From Raskinella chloraquaticus (SeqCode) (GTDB taxonomy: Bacteria > Pseudomonadota > Alphaproteobacteria > Rhizobiales > UBA4765): DNA of 64,000 bases. Both the position numbers and the translations under genes were made by a program. Below the pieces are notes generated by a model. That model was not told where the DNA came from and did not search any database. It saw nothing but the letters and a program-made list of their open reading frames with translations. The stretch spans positions 143,990 to 207,989 of the forward strand of contig DEZK01000019.1 of the NCBI GenBank assembly GCA_002365175.1, in the 5' to 3' direction. This document shows positions 8,728 to 17,287 of this stretch, one piece after another. Numbering within the stretch: position 1 is the stretch's first letter; the number at the start of each line of letters is the position of its first letter.

Positions 8728-10190
8728 ACCTGCCCCCCGCGCACGGAAATCGCCGCACGCGCGGCCTCATGATCGGAAAACGGCAACACGCGGTCTCCGA
8801 CGATCTGACCGGTCTCGTGCCCCTTGCCGGCAATCACCAGAATATCCCCCGCGCGCAGACAATCGACCGCATGGCTGATCGCCTCGCCGCGCGGCCCAAT
8901 TTCAAGCGCCCCCGGGCAGGTCTTGAGAATCGCCGCGCGGATCAGCGCCGGATCTTCGCTGCGCGGATTATCATCGGTGATGATCACCATATCAGCCTTG
9001 CGCGCCGCGATCTCGCCCATGACCGCTCGCTTGGCGCTATCACGATCCCCGCCGCAGCCGAAGACAACCACAAGCCGCCCGGCGGCGTAAGGACGCAACG
9101 CATCGAGCACATTCTCGAGCGCATCGGGCTTGTGCGCGTAGTCAACGTAGACCGCCGCGCCGTTGACACTGCCCACATGCTCGATCCGCCCTTTCACGCC
9201 CTTCAGCGCAGCGAGGGCTGCAAATACCCGCACCGGCGCTTCGCCAACCGCTATCGCCAGACCAGCCGCCACAAGCGCATTGGCCGCCTGAAAATCGCCA
9301 ACCAGAGGTAGTAATATCTCTGCCGCGCCATAGCGTCCGGTAATCGCCAGCCTCTGGCCTTGCGCCAGTCTGTCGCGTGAGGTGACGCATATATCACGCC
9401 CCGTTGCACCAAGGCTCAAAACCCGTATGCCGCGCCGCTCTGCGGCCGCTTCAAAGGCCACTCCTGCCGCGCTGCTGCAATCGATAACCAGCGTCGCCGC
9501 GACCGGCATCACCTCGCTGACGAGGCGCAATTTCGCGGCCAGATAAGCCTCTGACGTGCGATGATAGTCGAGGTGGTCATGGCTCAGATTGGTAAAGGCA
9601 CCGGCAGCGAGCCTGACGCCGTCAAGGCGAAACTGATCAAGCCCATGTGACGAGGCTTCAAGCGCCAGATGGGTGACGTTGTCGCCGGCGAGTTCATCGA
9701 GCTGGCGATGCAGGGCGACCGGGTCGGGTGTCGTCAGCGAGCCATAGCGTTCTTCCTCGCCGACTACCACGCCCAGCGTACCGAGGCTCGCCGAGCGGTA
9801 ACCAAGCGTGGAGAAAATCTGTCGCGCAAAAGAAGCAACCGATGTCTTGCCGCTGGTACCGGTGATCGCAACGATGATCGCTGGCTGGCGCGGATAGAGC
9901 CGTGCTGCGAGTTGCGACAACGTCAGACGTGGCTGTCGACTGACAAGAACGGGCACGGACTGGGGCGCCAGGGCCGACAGACCCTGTTCGCTGATCAGGA
10001 TTGCAGCCGCGCCGCGCGAAACCGCTTCCTGCGCAAAGGCTGCGCCGTCATGGCGCCCACCCGGCAGGGCGGCAAACAGTGAGCCGTGACTGACCGATCG
10101 GCTGTCTGCCGTCAGACCTGATATGTCCGGATCGCCGCCGCCACCGCTGCGGGACGTCGCCAAACCGGCAATGAGCGTGCTGAGTCGCAT
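8724..10190 (-). CDS. murE: UDP-N-acetylmuramoyl-tripeptide synthetase MurE, meso-diaminopimelate type
   Basis: MurE adds the third stem-peptide residue. The 488-residue protein has the P-loop ITGTSGKTSV (near 110), the TTPDP and SSHGLDQFRL segments of the UDP-MurNAc-dipeptide site, YAHKPDALENVL, and the C-terminal DNPRSEDP motif. DNPR is the established signature for meso-diaminopimelate selection, as opposed to lysine, so the organism has classical Gram-negative DAP-type peptidoglycan. It follows ftsI by 32 bases and overlaps murF by four. Confidence 0.97.
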   Translation of the reverse strand: MRLSTLIAGLATSRSGGGGDPDISGLTADSRSVSHGSLFAALPGGRHDGAAFAQEAVSRGAAAILISEQGLSALAPQSVPVLVSRQPRLTLSQLAARLYPRQPAIIVAITGTSGKTSVASFARQIFSTLGYRSASLGTLGVVVGEEERYGSLTTPDPVALHRQLDELAGDNVTHLALEASSHGLDQFRLDGVRLAAGAFTNLSHDHLDYHRTSEAYLAAKLRLVSEVMPVAATLVIDCSSAAGVAFEAAAERRGIRVLSLGATGRDICVTSRDRLAQGQRLAITGRYGAAEILLPLVGDFQAANALVAAGLAIAVGEAPVRVFAALAALKGVKGRIEHVGSVNGAAVYVDYAHKPDALENVLDALRPYAAGRLVVVFGCGGDRDSAKRAVMGEIAARKADMVIITDDNPRSEDPALIRAAILKTCPGALEIGPRGEAISHAVDCLRAGDILVIAGKGHETGQIVGDRVLPFSDHEAARAAISVRGGQV

Positions 10191-10222
10191 GCCACAAGAG
10201 GTCGCCTAAACCGGCGCCGGCG

Positions 10223-11968
10223 TCAACGCACCGCCGGAAGCGCCAGGGCTGGCTGGGAGCCAGCCAGGCGCTCGATACGCGGCGCCACCTGCAGCAGAGG
10301 GGCTACACGAGAAATCACCTTGCCAACCGTCGGCGCCGCGTTGAGACCAGCCGTCGCCTCGCCGGCCCCGGGGGTGCGTTGCGGCTCATCGAGCGTCACG
10401 AGCACCACATAGCGCGGCTTGTCGGTGGGAAACGCCGCAAGAAACGAGTTCAGGCGCTTGTTCTTCTGATAACCGTGCGGACCAGGCTTGTCGGCCGTAC
10501 CAGTCTTGCCGCCGACCAGAAAGCCCTCGACCTCGGCCCGCTTGCCGGATCCTTTTTCGACATTGAGCCGGAAGAGTTGGCGCATGGCGTCCGATGTTGC
10601 CTGCGAGAGGACGCGGGGAGCGAGCGCTCTTGCCTCCTCGGCACTCCGTTTGCGGAAGGTCGGCCGCACGAGATAGCCGCCATTCATCAGGGCAGCCGTG
10701 GCGGCTGCCGCCTGAAGCGGTGCCACGGCGATGCCGTGACCGAAAGCGATGGTGGCCGATTCAACCGGCTTCCACTGGCGCCGGCGAAATTGCGGCTTGG
10801 CGCTTTCCGGCAATTCAGTACGCAAACGATCGGCAAATCCAAGCTTCTGCATAAATTCGCGATGATGATCGACACCCAGGGCCAGCGCCATTTTCGCCGA
10901 GCCGATATTGGAGGAATAGATAAACACTTCCGGCAGGGTCAGCACCCGCCCCTTGCCGTGAAAATCACCGATTCTCTGTGATCCGAATTGGAGCGGCGCC
11001 CGGGCATCAAGCTGGCTTGCCATCGTGAAGCGCCCTGATTCAAGCGCCATCGCAACGGTGAAGGCTTTGAAGATGGATCCAAGCTCATAGGTGCCGGTGG
11101 TGATGCGGTTGAGTGCATTGAGGTCGATTGAATCCTTGGGGTCGTTAGGGTCGTAATCGGGCAAGGACGCCAGCGCGACAATCTCACCCGTCGTGACATC
11201 AAGGATGACGCCAGACGCGCCGACGGCCGCGTAAAGCTTCATTGCCTCGGCCAGTTCATCGCGCAGCGCGTGCTGCGCTCGCAGGTCGATGGACAATTCA
11301 ACGGCTGAATTGTCGCGATCACGCTCGCCCGAAAGTCCCGCCTCGCGAAGCGCAATCAGCCCGCGGTCGGCATCGATCCATTTCTCCAGGCCGGCCGCGC
11401 CGATATTTTCGATACCGACATGGCCGATGACATGAGACAACGTGCGTCCGGATGGGTAGACGCGCCGGTTTTCTTCGCGAAAGCCGATACCTGGAATTCC
11501 AAGTCTGTGAACGCGCTGCTGCTCAGCCTCGTTGATCCCGCGTTTCAGCCAGATAAACCCTTTGCCGCTCGCCAGCTTGCTGCGCAATTCCGAAGTGCTG
11601 ATATCAGGCAGTGCGTCCGCCAACAGGTCGGCTGCCTCATTGGCGTCAATAATCCGGTTTGGCTGGGCAAAAAGCGAAGGCTTCCTGACATCTGTGGCCA
11701 GAATGACGCCGTTGCGGTCAACCACATCGGGGCGCGACATCGCTGGCAGATCGTCCGCGCTGCGCGCGACGATGGCGCGTGGCTTACCGGTGACCGCCAT
11801 ATAAACGAGGCGGCCTGTGATGCTGGTGAAAACCGCAAAAAACACGGTCATGACCACAACGAGGCGGATGCGCCCCTTGTCTAGGCGCTTCTTGCGCGCC
11901 CCCTGGAGAGCCAACTGCTTGATACGGGGCGAGATAACGCCTGCACCACTATCTGACACGCTATTCAT
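10223..11968 (-). CDS. ftsI: Septal peptidoglycan transpeptidase FtsI (penicillin-binding protein 3)
   Basis: FtsI cross-links new septal peptidoglycan in the periplasm and works with FtsW and FtsL. A short basic cytoplasmic tail (RKKRLDKGRIR) is followed by one transmembrane helix (about 35-55), a PBP dimerisation domain, and a transpeptidase domain. The three active-site motifs are GSIFK (catalytic serine near 298), SSN (near 350) and KTG in GGKTGTADKPG. An alternative GTG three codons upstream (11977) is possible; neither start has a strong ribosome site, so I chose the ATG, giving 581 residues. The gene is 37 bases downstream of ftsL. Confidence 0.95.
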   Translation of the reverse strand: MNSVSDSGAGVISPRIKQLALQGARKKRLDKGRIRLVVVMTVFFAVFTSITGRLVYMAVTGKPRAIVARSADDLPAMSRPDVVDRNGVILATDVRKPSLFAQPNRIIDANEAADLLADALPDISTSELRSKLASGKGFIWLKRGINEAEQQRVHRLGIPGIGFREENRRVYPSGRTLSHVIGHVGIENIGAAGLEKWIDADRGLIALREAGLSGERDRDNSAVELSIDLRAQHALRDELAEAMKLYAAVGASGVILDVTTGEIVALASLPDYDPNDPKDSIDLNALNRITTGTYELGSIFKAFTVAMALESGRFTMASQLDARAPLQFGSQRIGDFHGKGRVLTLPEVFIYSSNIGSAKMALALGVDHHREFMQKLGFADRLRTELPESAKPQFRRRQWKPVESATIAFGHGIAVAPLQAAAATAALMNGGYLVRPTFRKRSAEEARALAPRVLSQATSDAMRQLFRLNVEKGSGKRAEVEGFLVGGKTGTADKPGPHGYQKNKRLNSFLAAFPTDKPRYVVLVTLDEPQRTPGAGEATAGLNAAPTVGKVISRVAPLLQVAPRIERLAGSQPALALPAVR

Positions 11969-12005
11969 GATGATCACTTAACGCTGGCAGTAAACAGGGC
12001 GGAAA

Positions 12006-12431
12006 CTACTGGGCAGGTTTCAGGGGTCTTTTGGCAGGGACAGGCGGGCGGAAAGGCTTGCGCTCCGACCCGGTGGGCGAACCAAGCTCGGTATCTGCAA
12101 CCGGCAGGCCAGCGTTGAGCGGCAGCTTGTCGATAAAGGCACCAAGATCGGGCAGGCGGTCGGGAATTTCGCTTGTTGTCGTGAGCTGCGATACCGAGAA
12201 TGGCTTCAGGTGCTTGAGATGGCGCTCGGCCAGCCCCTGCAGGCGCGAGGGCTTCGACAGCGCACTGAATTGCGCACGAAGCGCGGCGATGGCATCGCGC
12301 TCGATCGCGATGTCCTTCTCCAGCCGCTGGGCTTCACGATTGAGCGCGATCGAGTCGTATTTGACGCGGTAAACAAAAGCCGCAAGACCCACAAGGCAAG
12401 CGATGGCAAAGATGGCGATGAAACGGATCAA
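12006..12431 (-). CDS. ftsL: Cell-division protein FtsL
   Basis: FtsL is a small bitopic divisome protein that links FtsQ/FtsB to FtsW-FtsI. The product has a short N-terminus, one transmembrane helix (FIAIFAIACLVGLAAFVY) and a periplasmic heptad-like coiled coil (about residues 25-75), then a Pro-rich basic tail. The frame is open to 12473, but the best start is a TTG at 12431. It overlaps the rsmH stop as TTGA and has the near-perfect ribosome site GGAAGGAGG five bases upstream, giving 141 residues. Sequence conservation in FtsL is low, so the call rests on topology, length and its place between rsmH and ftsI. Confidence 0.88.
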   Translation of the reverse strand: MIRFIAIFAIACLVGLAAFVYRVKYDSIALNREAQRLEKDIAIERDAIAALRAQFSALSKPSRLQGLAERHLKHLKPFSVSQLTTTSEIPDRLPDLGAFIDKLPLNAGLPVADTELGSPTGSERKPFRPPVPAKRPLKPAQ

Positions 12432-13429
12432 CTTTGCCTCCTTCCTCGTCCCGCACCGAACTCCGGCGTCCATAGCCCAAGCGCTGCGCGCTCCAGGGGC
12501 CAGGCGCGATGATCGCTGCGGATGGCCGAGCGTAATTTGGCCGAGCGCGCCCTCGGATTTTCCATTGTCTCCGCCGGATGCGGCGTTTCGAGACCCGGTC
12601 GCGTCAAGATGAAGCTTGGTACTTTTGCCGCGACATCGGGAAGGTGGCGCGACGGATTAGCCGCCTGCGCCCGCTCGTTGAGGAAGCGTTTGACGATACG
12701 GTCCTCCAGCGAATGGAACGTCACAACCGCCAGCCGTCCATGCGGCTTCAGCACGGCTTCAGCCCCTGATAATCCCGCCGCGAGCTGATCGAGTTCGCCG
12801 TTGACCGCAATCCGCAAGGCCTGAAAACTGCGCGTCGCCGGATGAATGCGCTCTTGCCCCGGGATCGCGACCACGCGCGCAATCGCCTCGGCAAGATCGA
12901 GCGTCCGCTCAAAAGGCGAGATCTGCCGGCGCGCGACGATCATCCGCGCAACTGCCCGCGAACGCTTTTCCTCACCGAAACGGTAGAGGATATCGGCCAG
13001 CACCGCTTCATCGCAACCATTCACCAGATCAGCCGCGCTCGGCCCCTCGCCGCTCATACGCATGTCGAGCGGACCATCATGACGGAAGGAAAAGCCGCGC
13101 GCCCCGTCGTCAAGCTGCATGGAGGAGACGCCGAGATCGAAAACGACACCATCAACTGGCACAAGCTGGCGCTCGGCAAGGCACTCAGCCAGCGCACCGA
13201 AGGGGGATTGGATAAGCGTGAGGCGATCTTGGCCGGTAAACCGGCGCTGCCCGGCTGCAATCGCCGCAGGATCACGGTCAAAGGCGATGACGGTCGCACC
13301 GGCTGCGAGCAGGGCCTGCGTATAGCCACCCGCCCCGAACGTCCCATCGACGATGACATTGCCCGGCACAACGGCAAGCGCGGCCATGACCTGCGACAGC
13401 ATCACGGGAACGTGTGCCGCAGCCATCAT
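12428..13429 (-). CDS. rsmH: 16S rRNA (cytosine(1402)-N4)-methyltransferase RsmH (MraW)
   Basis: RsmH methylates N4 of C1402 in 16S rRNA with SAM. Visible motifs are HVPVML at the start of the conserved region, the SAM-binding GTFGAGGYTQALL, DLGVSSMQLDDGARGFSF, FRHDGPLDMRM and the C-terminal TFHSLEDRIVKRF. The frame stays open to a TTG at 13507, but the double ATG at 13429 sits just before the conserved core and gives 333 residues, close to the usual length. It is the first gene of this dcw cluster; mraZ, normally just upstream, is missing. Confidence 0.94.
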   Translation of the reverse strand: MMAAAHVPVMLSQVMAALAVVPGNVIVDGTFGAGGYTQALLAAGATVIAFDRDPAAIAAGQRRFTGQDRLTLIQSPFGALAECLAERQLVPVDGVVFDLGVSSMQLDDGARGFSFRHDGPLDMRMSGEGPSAADLVNGCDEAVLADILYRFGEEKRSRAVARMIVARRQISPFERTLDLAEAIARVVAIPGQERIHPATRSFQALRIAVNGELDQLAAGLSGAEAVLKPHGRLAVVTFHSLEDRIVKRFLNERAQAANPSRHLPDVAAKVPSFILTRPGLETPHPAETMENPRARSAKLRSAIRSDHRAWPLERAALGLWTPEFGAGRGRRQS

Positions 13430-13582
13430 CGCGGCGCGTCCTCGACACACCCCAGCCAGACCGCCACCTCCTGATAGCCGGTCGTCTGCGTCATTGATGA
13501 CACGCAAGCTTTACCCACCACTTCATAACGCCATCCTGGCGAGCGCTTCACGCGCTACACCGTCATTCATCCCTTCTTAGCT

Positions 13583-13597
13583 TTAAGAAACTGTTAG
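13583..13597. promoter_or_regulatory. Near-consensus CtrA-type site upstream of rsmH
   Basis: The sequence reads TTAA-N7-TTAG, one base off the CtrA full site TTAA-N7-TTAA known from alphaproteobacteria. It lies about 155 bases upstream of the chosen rsmH start, in the only non-coding stretch where the dcw promoter could be. CtrA control is an inference; a single mismatched site can arise by chance. Confidence 0.25.
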
Positions 13598-13612
13598 CGG
13601 CGGGGCGCTGGA

Positions 13613-13642
13613 GACCCCTGATCGCTGTGGCGATCAGGGGTC
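13613..13642 (-). terminator. Strong hairpin at the 3' side of rnpB
   Basis: A perfect 13-bp inverted repeat, GACCCCTGATCGC, with a 4-base loop lies eight bases beyond the end of the RNase P RNA. No clear U-run follows on the minus strand, so it may be a transcript-end stabiliser or a rho-assisted terminator rather than a textbook intrinsic terminator. It would separate rnpB from the dcw operon. Confidence 0.5.
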
Positions 13643-13650
13643 GTTGCCGA

Positions 13651-14025
13651 CGCCAGTCAGCCTGTAAGCCGGGTTCTGTAGCGCGCGGTGTTACCCCCGC
13701 GTGACGGCCATTCCTCTGGGACGCCCATTGCTGGGCGCCTCAAGCAACCAACCCGGATGGCGGCGGGCAAGACACCGCTGGCTTTCGCCGTGCCATCCCT
13801 ATTCGGTTTTGCTCCCGGTGGGGTTTGCCGTGCCGACGCCGTTACCGGCGTCGCGGTGCGCTCTTGCCGCACCCTTTCACCCTTACCCCGGCGTGCCGGG
13901 GCGGTTTGCTTTCTGTGGCACTTTCCCTGGGGTCGCCCCCGCCGGACGTTATCCGGCACCGTGTCTGTCTGGAGCCCGGACTTTCCTCGACGCTGACGCG
14001 CCGCGACCGTCCGGCCAACTGGCAG
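13651..14025 (-). ncRNA. rnpB: RNase P RNA component
   Basis: This is the catalytic RNA that matures the 5' ends of tRNAs. On the minus strand the conserved P4/J3-4 core GAGGAAAGTCCGGGCTCC (13973-13990) and the universal 3' segment ACAGAACCCGGCTTACAGG (about 13661-13679) are both present. The ends pair as P1: GCCAGTTGGCC (14013-14023) with GGCTGACTGGC (13652-13662). The length of about 375 bases fits a type A bacterial RNase P RNA. The exact ends are estimated from the P1 helix. Several open frames in this stretch are spurious. Confidence 0.95.
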
Positions 14026-14062
14026 GCGACACATGGGCGCCGCGCTGCTCGGTGTCAATTGC

Positions 14063-14830
14063 TCAGGACCGCGCCGCCAGCAGACGCTCCAGCGTCCGTC
14101 TTGTTGCCGAATCAGTCATTCCGGAGCAGTTTTTTGGCAGAAAGTGACGCTGGAACGCTGTGACGACCTTTTCTGTCGCCTCGTCGTAAACGCCCGTGAC
14201 AGCCAGCTCATAGCCATAATCGGCAAGGCGGGTTTGCAACTCCCCGACATCGGGGCCGCGCGCGCCCGGCACGAGCGTCGGTCCTGTTCTTGACCGCGAC
14301 GGCCTGACCCAATGACCGATACCGGCCGCTGCCAATCGTTCCCATGGAAAGCGCTCCCCCGGATCGCTCTTGCGACGAGGCGCCGTATCGGAATGGGCAA
14401 GCACATTGTGCGGCGCAATCGCCCATCGCTCGAGAATGCCCCCACATAATGCGATCACGGCTGCGATCTGTTTGGCCGGGAAAGCAGGCAGGCCGAACTC
14501 ATGACCACCATTACAGATCTCGATGCCAATCGAGCGCGAATTGATATCGCCCCGCCCCTGCCATTGCCCCTGCCCGGCATGCCAGGCACGCTCATCCTCG
14601 CCCACCAGACGCAGAACCTTGCCGCTCTCGTTCACAACATAGTGACTGGATACCTCGCTTGCCGGATCGCAGAGCCGCTCAATCGCCGCCTCGCAGTCTG
14701 CCATACCGGTATAATGGAGAAGCAGAATATCAACCGGCGCCCGGCGCTGATTGAAATTGGGGCTCGGGCGGTCCTCGATCAGCACAGAGTTGGTCGCCTG
14801 CGTCTTTGCCATGGGCCATCTTAGGGGCAT
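14063..14830 (-). CDS. N-acetylmuramoyl-L-alanine amidase, AmpD family with peptidoglycan-binding domain
   Basis: This is a zinc amidase cleaving the MurNAc-L-Ala bond of (anhydro)muropeptides. The Amidase_2 domain (about 15-170) shows the first zinc His in LLLHYTGM, ERAWHAG, SIGIEICNGG, and HSDTAPRRKSDPGERFPW with the second His and the Asp ligand. A C-terminal PG-binding-1 domain follows (about 185-250; VPGARGPDVGELQTRL). No signal peptide is visible, so a cytoplasmic recycling role like AmpD is likely, although the added binding domain also resembles AmiD. An alternative start is the ATG at 14812. It lies just upstream of rnpB. Confidence 0.88.
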   Translation of the reverse strand: MPLRWPMAKTQATNSVLIEDRPSPNFNQRRAPVDILLLHYTGMADCEAAIERLCDPASEVSSHYVVNESGKVLRLVGEDERAWHAGQGQWQGRGDINSRSIGIEICNGGHEFGLPAFPAKQIAAVIALCGGILERWAIAPHNVLAHSDTAPRRKSDPGERFPWERLAAAGIGHWVRPSRSRTGPTLVPGARGPDVGELQTRLADYGYELAVTGVYDEATEKVVTAFQRHFLPKNCSGMTDSATRRTLERLLAARS

Positions 14831-14865
14831 GAGACATCTTAGAGGAAGGTGGTTACCCGCGTCGA

Positions 14866-15648
14866 TCAGCGGCAGACGCGGCGTGTGCCATTGCGGCCAT
14901 GGCGCGCCAGGTCAAGATGCAGATGATCTTCGTGCTGACCATCCTGCGTGCCCGGCCCCAGGACGGTCGAGAACGTGTTGCAGGCACCATCGCGCACCGA
15001 GCGCCAGAACGGTTTGGCATCACCACCAAAATTGATGTCGAAGGGCGGCGCTCCGTCGATGCCCGGCCCGATCTGCAACAGGTCAAGCCCGCCCCCGTCA
15101 AGACTGACGCCGAGCGCTTTCTGGTCCGGCAGGCGCCAGGGCGAGGGAACAGCCTGATCGGGTTTGCCGACCATCACCTTGCGTCCGTCCTCGAGGACGA
15201 AGCCTGCGACATCGATCGCGTTGACGAAGGCATGTTCCGACAGCGCCCCGTGCGAGCGGTTGAGAATGCGACGGCAGGAATAGGTGCCGTAGGTTTTAAC
15301 TTCCCGCACCCTCTGCCCGAAACTGGCGAGTGCTGCCGGCTGGACAACGTTTTCGAGCCAGTAATCGGTCGCAGCGATCATCTGGCAGTTCAATGGCACA
15401 GCCTTGTCGAGGCGGGCGGAGGCGCGCGCGAACTCCTCGACTGAAAAAGGATGATCCGCCCCGCACAAACCGCCTGGATTGATCGGCGGCAAAGCGCGGA
15501 TGTGAGCGGACGGGCGCACCAGCCCAGCCCGCAGACAGGCTTCCTCTGCCTTGCCACGCCATTGCGCACGCTGCTCCAGCGGCGAGCGTCCACACGACGC
15601 GACGACCAGAAGCAGCAGAACGGCAACTCGGGACACATACCGTTTCAT
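14866..15648 (-). CDS. Extensin-like family lipoprotein (Extensin_C domain)
   Basis: The N-terminus is a lipoprotein signal (hydrophobic VAVLLLLVVASC with the lipobox Cys near residue 19), so the protein should be anchored in a membrane facing the periplasm. The rest matches the bacterial Extensin_C family, whose fold resembles M15/VanY-type metallopeptidases: HAFVNAIDVAGF with a His/Asp pair (near 142-152) and HEDHLHLDLARHG (near 243-250). Six or more Cys suggest disulfides. A peptidoglycan role is plausible from the fold and the neighbouring amidase but is not demonstrated. A paralogue lies at 35988-36698. Confidence 0.75.
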   Translation of the reverse strand: MKRYVSRVAVLLLLVVASCGRSPLEQRAQWRGKAEEACLRAGLVRPSAHIRALPPINPGGLCGADHPFSVEEFARASARLDKAVPLNCQMIAATDYWLENVVQPAALASFGQRVREVKTYGTYSCRRILNRSHGALSEHAFVNAIDVAGFVLEDGRKVMVGKPDQAVPSPWRLPDQKALGVSLDGGGLDLLQIGPGIDGAPPFDINFGGDAKPFWRSVRDGACNTFSTVLGPGTQDGQHEDHLHLDLARHGRNGTRRVCR

Positions 15649-15733
15649 GCCGCTAAATTGCCGTCGGCCCGGTTAAGAATCAGTTGACGCTTGCTCTCAC
15701 ATCAAGTTGCTCTGTCAGCAAAAGGAGCACGCA

Positions 15734-16081
15734 ATGCGCGGCACCAAACGCCAGGACGCTATCCTGAAGGCGATGCGTCTCCTCATCCCGCGCGCGCCGC
15801 TGGCCGATTTTGGACCGATCCTTGAGGCAGCAACCAGTGCGCGGATGAAAACTCTGCCACCGCAGATTGCCGCCTGGCTCTCGATCATCGCCTATATCCG
15901 CCACGTCCACAGCGAATACGATGCCCTGCTGGCTGATGGCTATGAGCGAGATGCTGCCCGGTTTTTCGTGCGCGAAGCCATCGATGAGGTCCTCACCGGC
16001 TGGGGCTGCCAGCGGCGGCTGGAAGAGCACGATGACGAGGCAACCGACATGAGCGAACCGGTCACGCCACGCCCGTTATGA
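15734..16081 (+). CDS. DUF2293 domain protein
   Basis: This 115-residue soluble protein matches DUF2293: PRAPLADFGPILEAA near the start, LPPQIAAWLSIIAYIRHVHS in the middle and the characteristic YDALLADGYERDAARFFV stretch, ending before a variable acidic tail. The function is unknown; the domain is common in alphaproteobacteria. The start is the ATG at 15734, preceded by AAAGGAG at eight bases. It is divergent from the extensin-like gene, so the 85 bases between them hold both promoters. Confidence 0.75.
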   Translation: MRGTKRQDAILKAMRLLIPRAPLADFGPILEAATSARMKTLPPQIAAWLSIIAYIRHVHSEYDALLADGYERDAARFFVREAIDEVLTGWGCQRRLEEHDDEATDMSEPVTPRPL

Positions 16082-16240
16082 TCGGTCAAAGCAGCCAATC
16101 ACGCTGATCCTGCGCGGTGAGAATCCGCATCCGGCCCTGATTCACTCAACTCTCCGGCGGATCGCCGCGAAATAATGAAAAATCACGCATTCAGTGCCGC
16201 TCAACACGATCAGGTGGATTGATCTTGCGAGAGGCCAAAA

Positions 16241-16263
16241 AAAGATATAAAGATATTCTTATA
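16241..16263. promoter_or_regulatory. Palindromic and repeated AT-rich candidate operator of the methionine operon
   Basis: Two perfect direct copies of AAAGATAT (16241-16248, 16249-16256) overlap an imperfect 18-base palindrome, TATAAAGATATTCTTATA (16246-16263, 14 of 18 positions symmetric). It ends 16 bases before the ATG of the ArsR-methyltransferase gene. AT-rich palindromes of this size are typical ArsR-family operators, so this is the likely autoregulatory site. The assignment is inferred from position and symmetry. Confidence 0.5.
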
Positions 16264-16279
16264 CTTTGAAAGTCGAGCC

Positions 16280-17287
16280 ATGACCAACCTGACCACTGTC
16301 GCTTCCGACGTCCTTCTCGCTGGCCTGCGTGCTGCCGGGGAAGAGACCCGCTTGCGTATTCTGGCGCTTCTGGGGGCGGGCGATCTGACGGTGAGCGACC
16401 TCACCGAAATCCTTGGCCAGAGCCAGCCGCGTATCTCGCGCCATCTCAAATTACTGCACGAAGCTGAACTCGTGGAGCGCTACCGCGAAGGCACTTATGT
16501 GTTCTATGCACTGGCCCGTCAGGGACGTACAGCCAGGCTTGGATCATCGATCCTGGCCCTGCTGTCACCCGATGATGCCCAGGTCGAGCGCGATCGTGCG
16601 CGCCTGGCTGATGTCCGCGCCGCCCGTGATCATGCAGCCCACAATTATTTCCGCTCGGTCGCTGCTGACTGGGATCGCATCCGCCAATTGCACATTGCCG
16701 ATGGCGAGGTCGAGACAGCGATCCGCACGACGCTGGGCCCTGACAAGATCGGCTCGCATCTTGATATCGGCACCGGCACCGGCAGGTTGCTGGAATTGCT
16801 GGCGCCGCAAACGCAGCATGCGGTGGGCGTTGATCTGTCGTTCGACATGCTGGCGGTGGCCCGAGCCAACCTGGAGCAGGCGGGCCATCTCCATGTGCAA
16901 TTGCGGCCGGGCGATGTCTATGCGCTCCCCTTTGATCGCGACACGTTTGACGTCGTCACCATTCATCAGGTGCTGCATTATCTCGAAGAGCCCGGACGTG
17001 CCATTGCCGAGGCCGCCCGCGTACTGGCGCCAGGCGGGCGCCTCCTGATCGTCGATTTTGCGCCCCATGAGCTGGAATTCCTGCGGGCGGACCACGCTCA
17101 TCGGCGCCTCGGTTTTTCAACCGAACAGATGGCGCAATGGCTGGCGGAAATCGGCATCCACGCGCTTGAGACCCTTGAATTGCCCACGCGTGGCGATGGA
17201 GCGGGCGAACTGATTGTCACTTTGTGGTTGGCGCGCACTGAAAAAAAAATCGCCCGTAATGGCCGTAAATTAGGAGTAGCTGCATGA
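16280..17287 (+). CDS. ArsR-family regulator fused to a SAM-dependent methyltransferase domain (SahR-like)
   Basis: The first 90 residues form an ArsR winged-helix domain (LRILALLGAGDLTVSDL, then the recognition helix QSQPRISRHLKLLHEA). A Rossmann-fold methyltransferase follows, with motif I LDIGTGTGRLLELL (near 165), an acidic GVDLSFDM and the motif IV-VI region DVVTIHQVLHYL. No clustered metal-binding cysteines of the ArsR/SmtB type are seen, which argues against metal sensing. It overlaps metF by four bases (ATGA) and is followed by metH. ArsR-family SahR proteins sense S-adenosylhomocysteine and control SAM-cycle genes, so the C-terminal domain may be a SAM/SAH-sensing module rather than a working methyltransferase. 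Confidence 0.85.
   Translation: MTNLTTVASDVLLAGLRAAGEETRLRILALLGAGDLTVSDLTEILGQSQPRISRHLKLLHEAELVERYREGTYVFYALARQGRTARLGSSILALLSPDDAQVERDRARLADVRAARDHAAHNYFRSVAADWDRIRQLHIADGEVETAIRTTLGPDKIGSHLDIGTGTGRLLELLAPQTQHAVGVDLSFDMLAVARANLEQAGHLHVQLRPGDVYALPFDRDTFDVVTIHQVLHYLEEPGRAIAEAARVLAPGGRLLIVDFAPHELEFLRADHAHRRLGFSTEQMAQWLAEIGIHALETLELPTRGDGAGELIVTLWLARTEKKIARNGRKLGVAA

Noticed and set aside
13657..14163. Several open frames of 100-150 codons over rnpB on both strands
   Set aside because: The stretch is the conserved RNase P RNA; GC-rich structured RNA opens frames by chance and none has a ribosome site or known family.
15673..15687. TTAA-N7-TTGA, one base from the CtrA consensus, between the extensin-like and DUF2293 genes
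   Set aside because: A one-mismatch site in GC-rich DNA is weak evidence, and the two flanking genes have no cell-cycle link.
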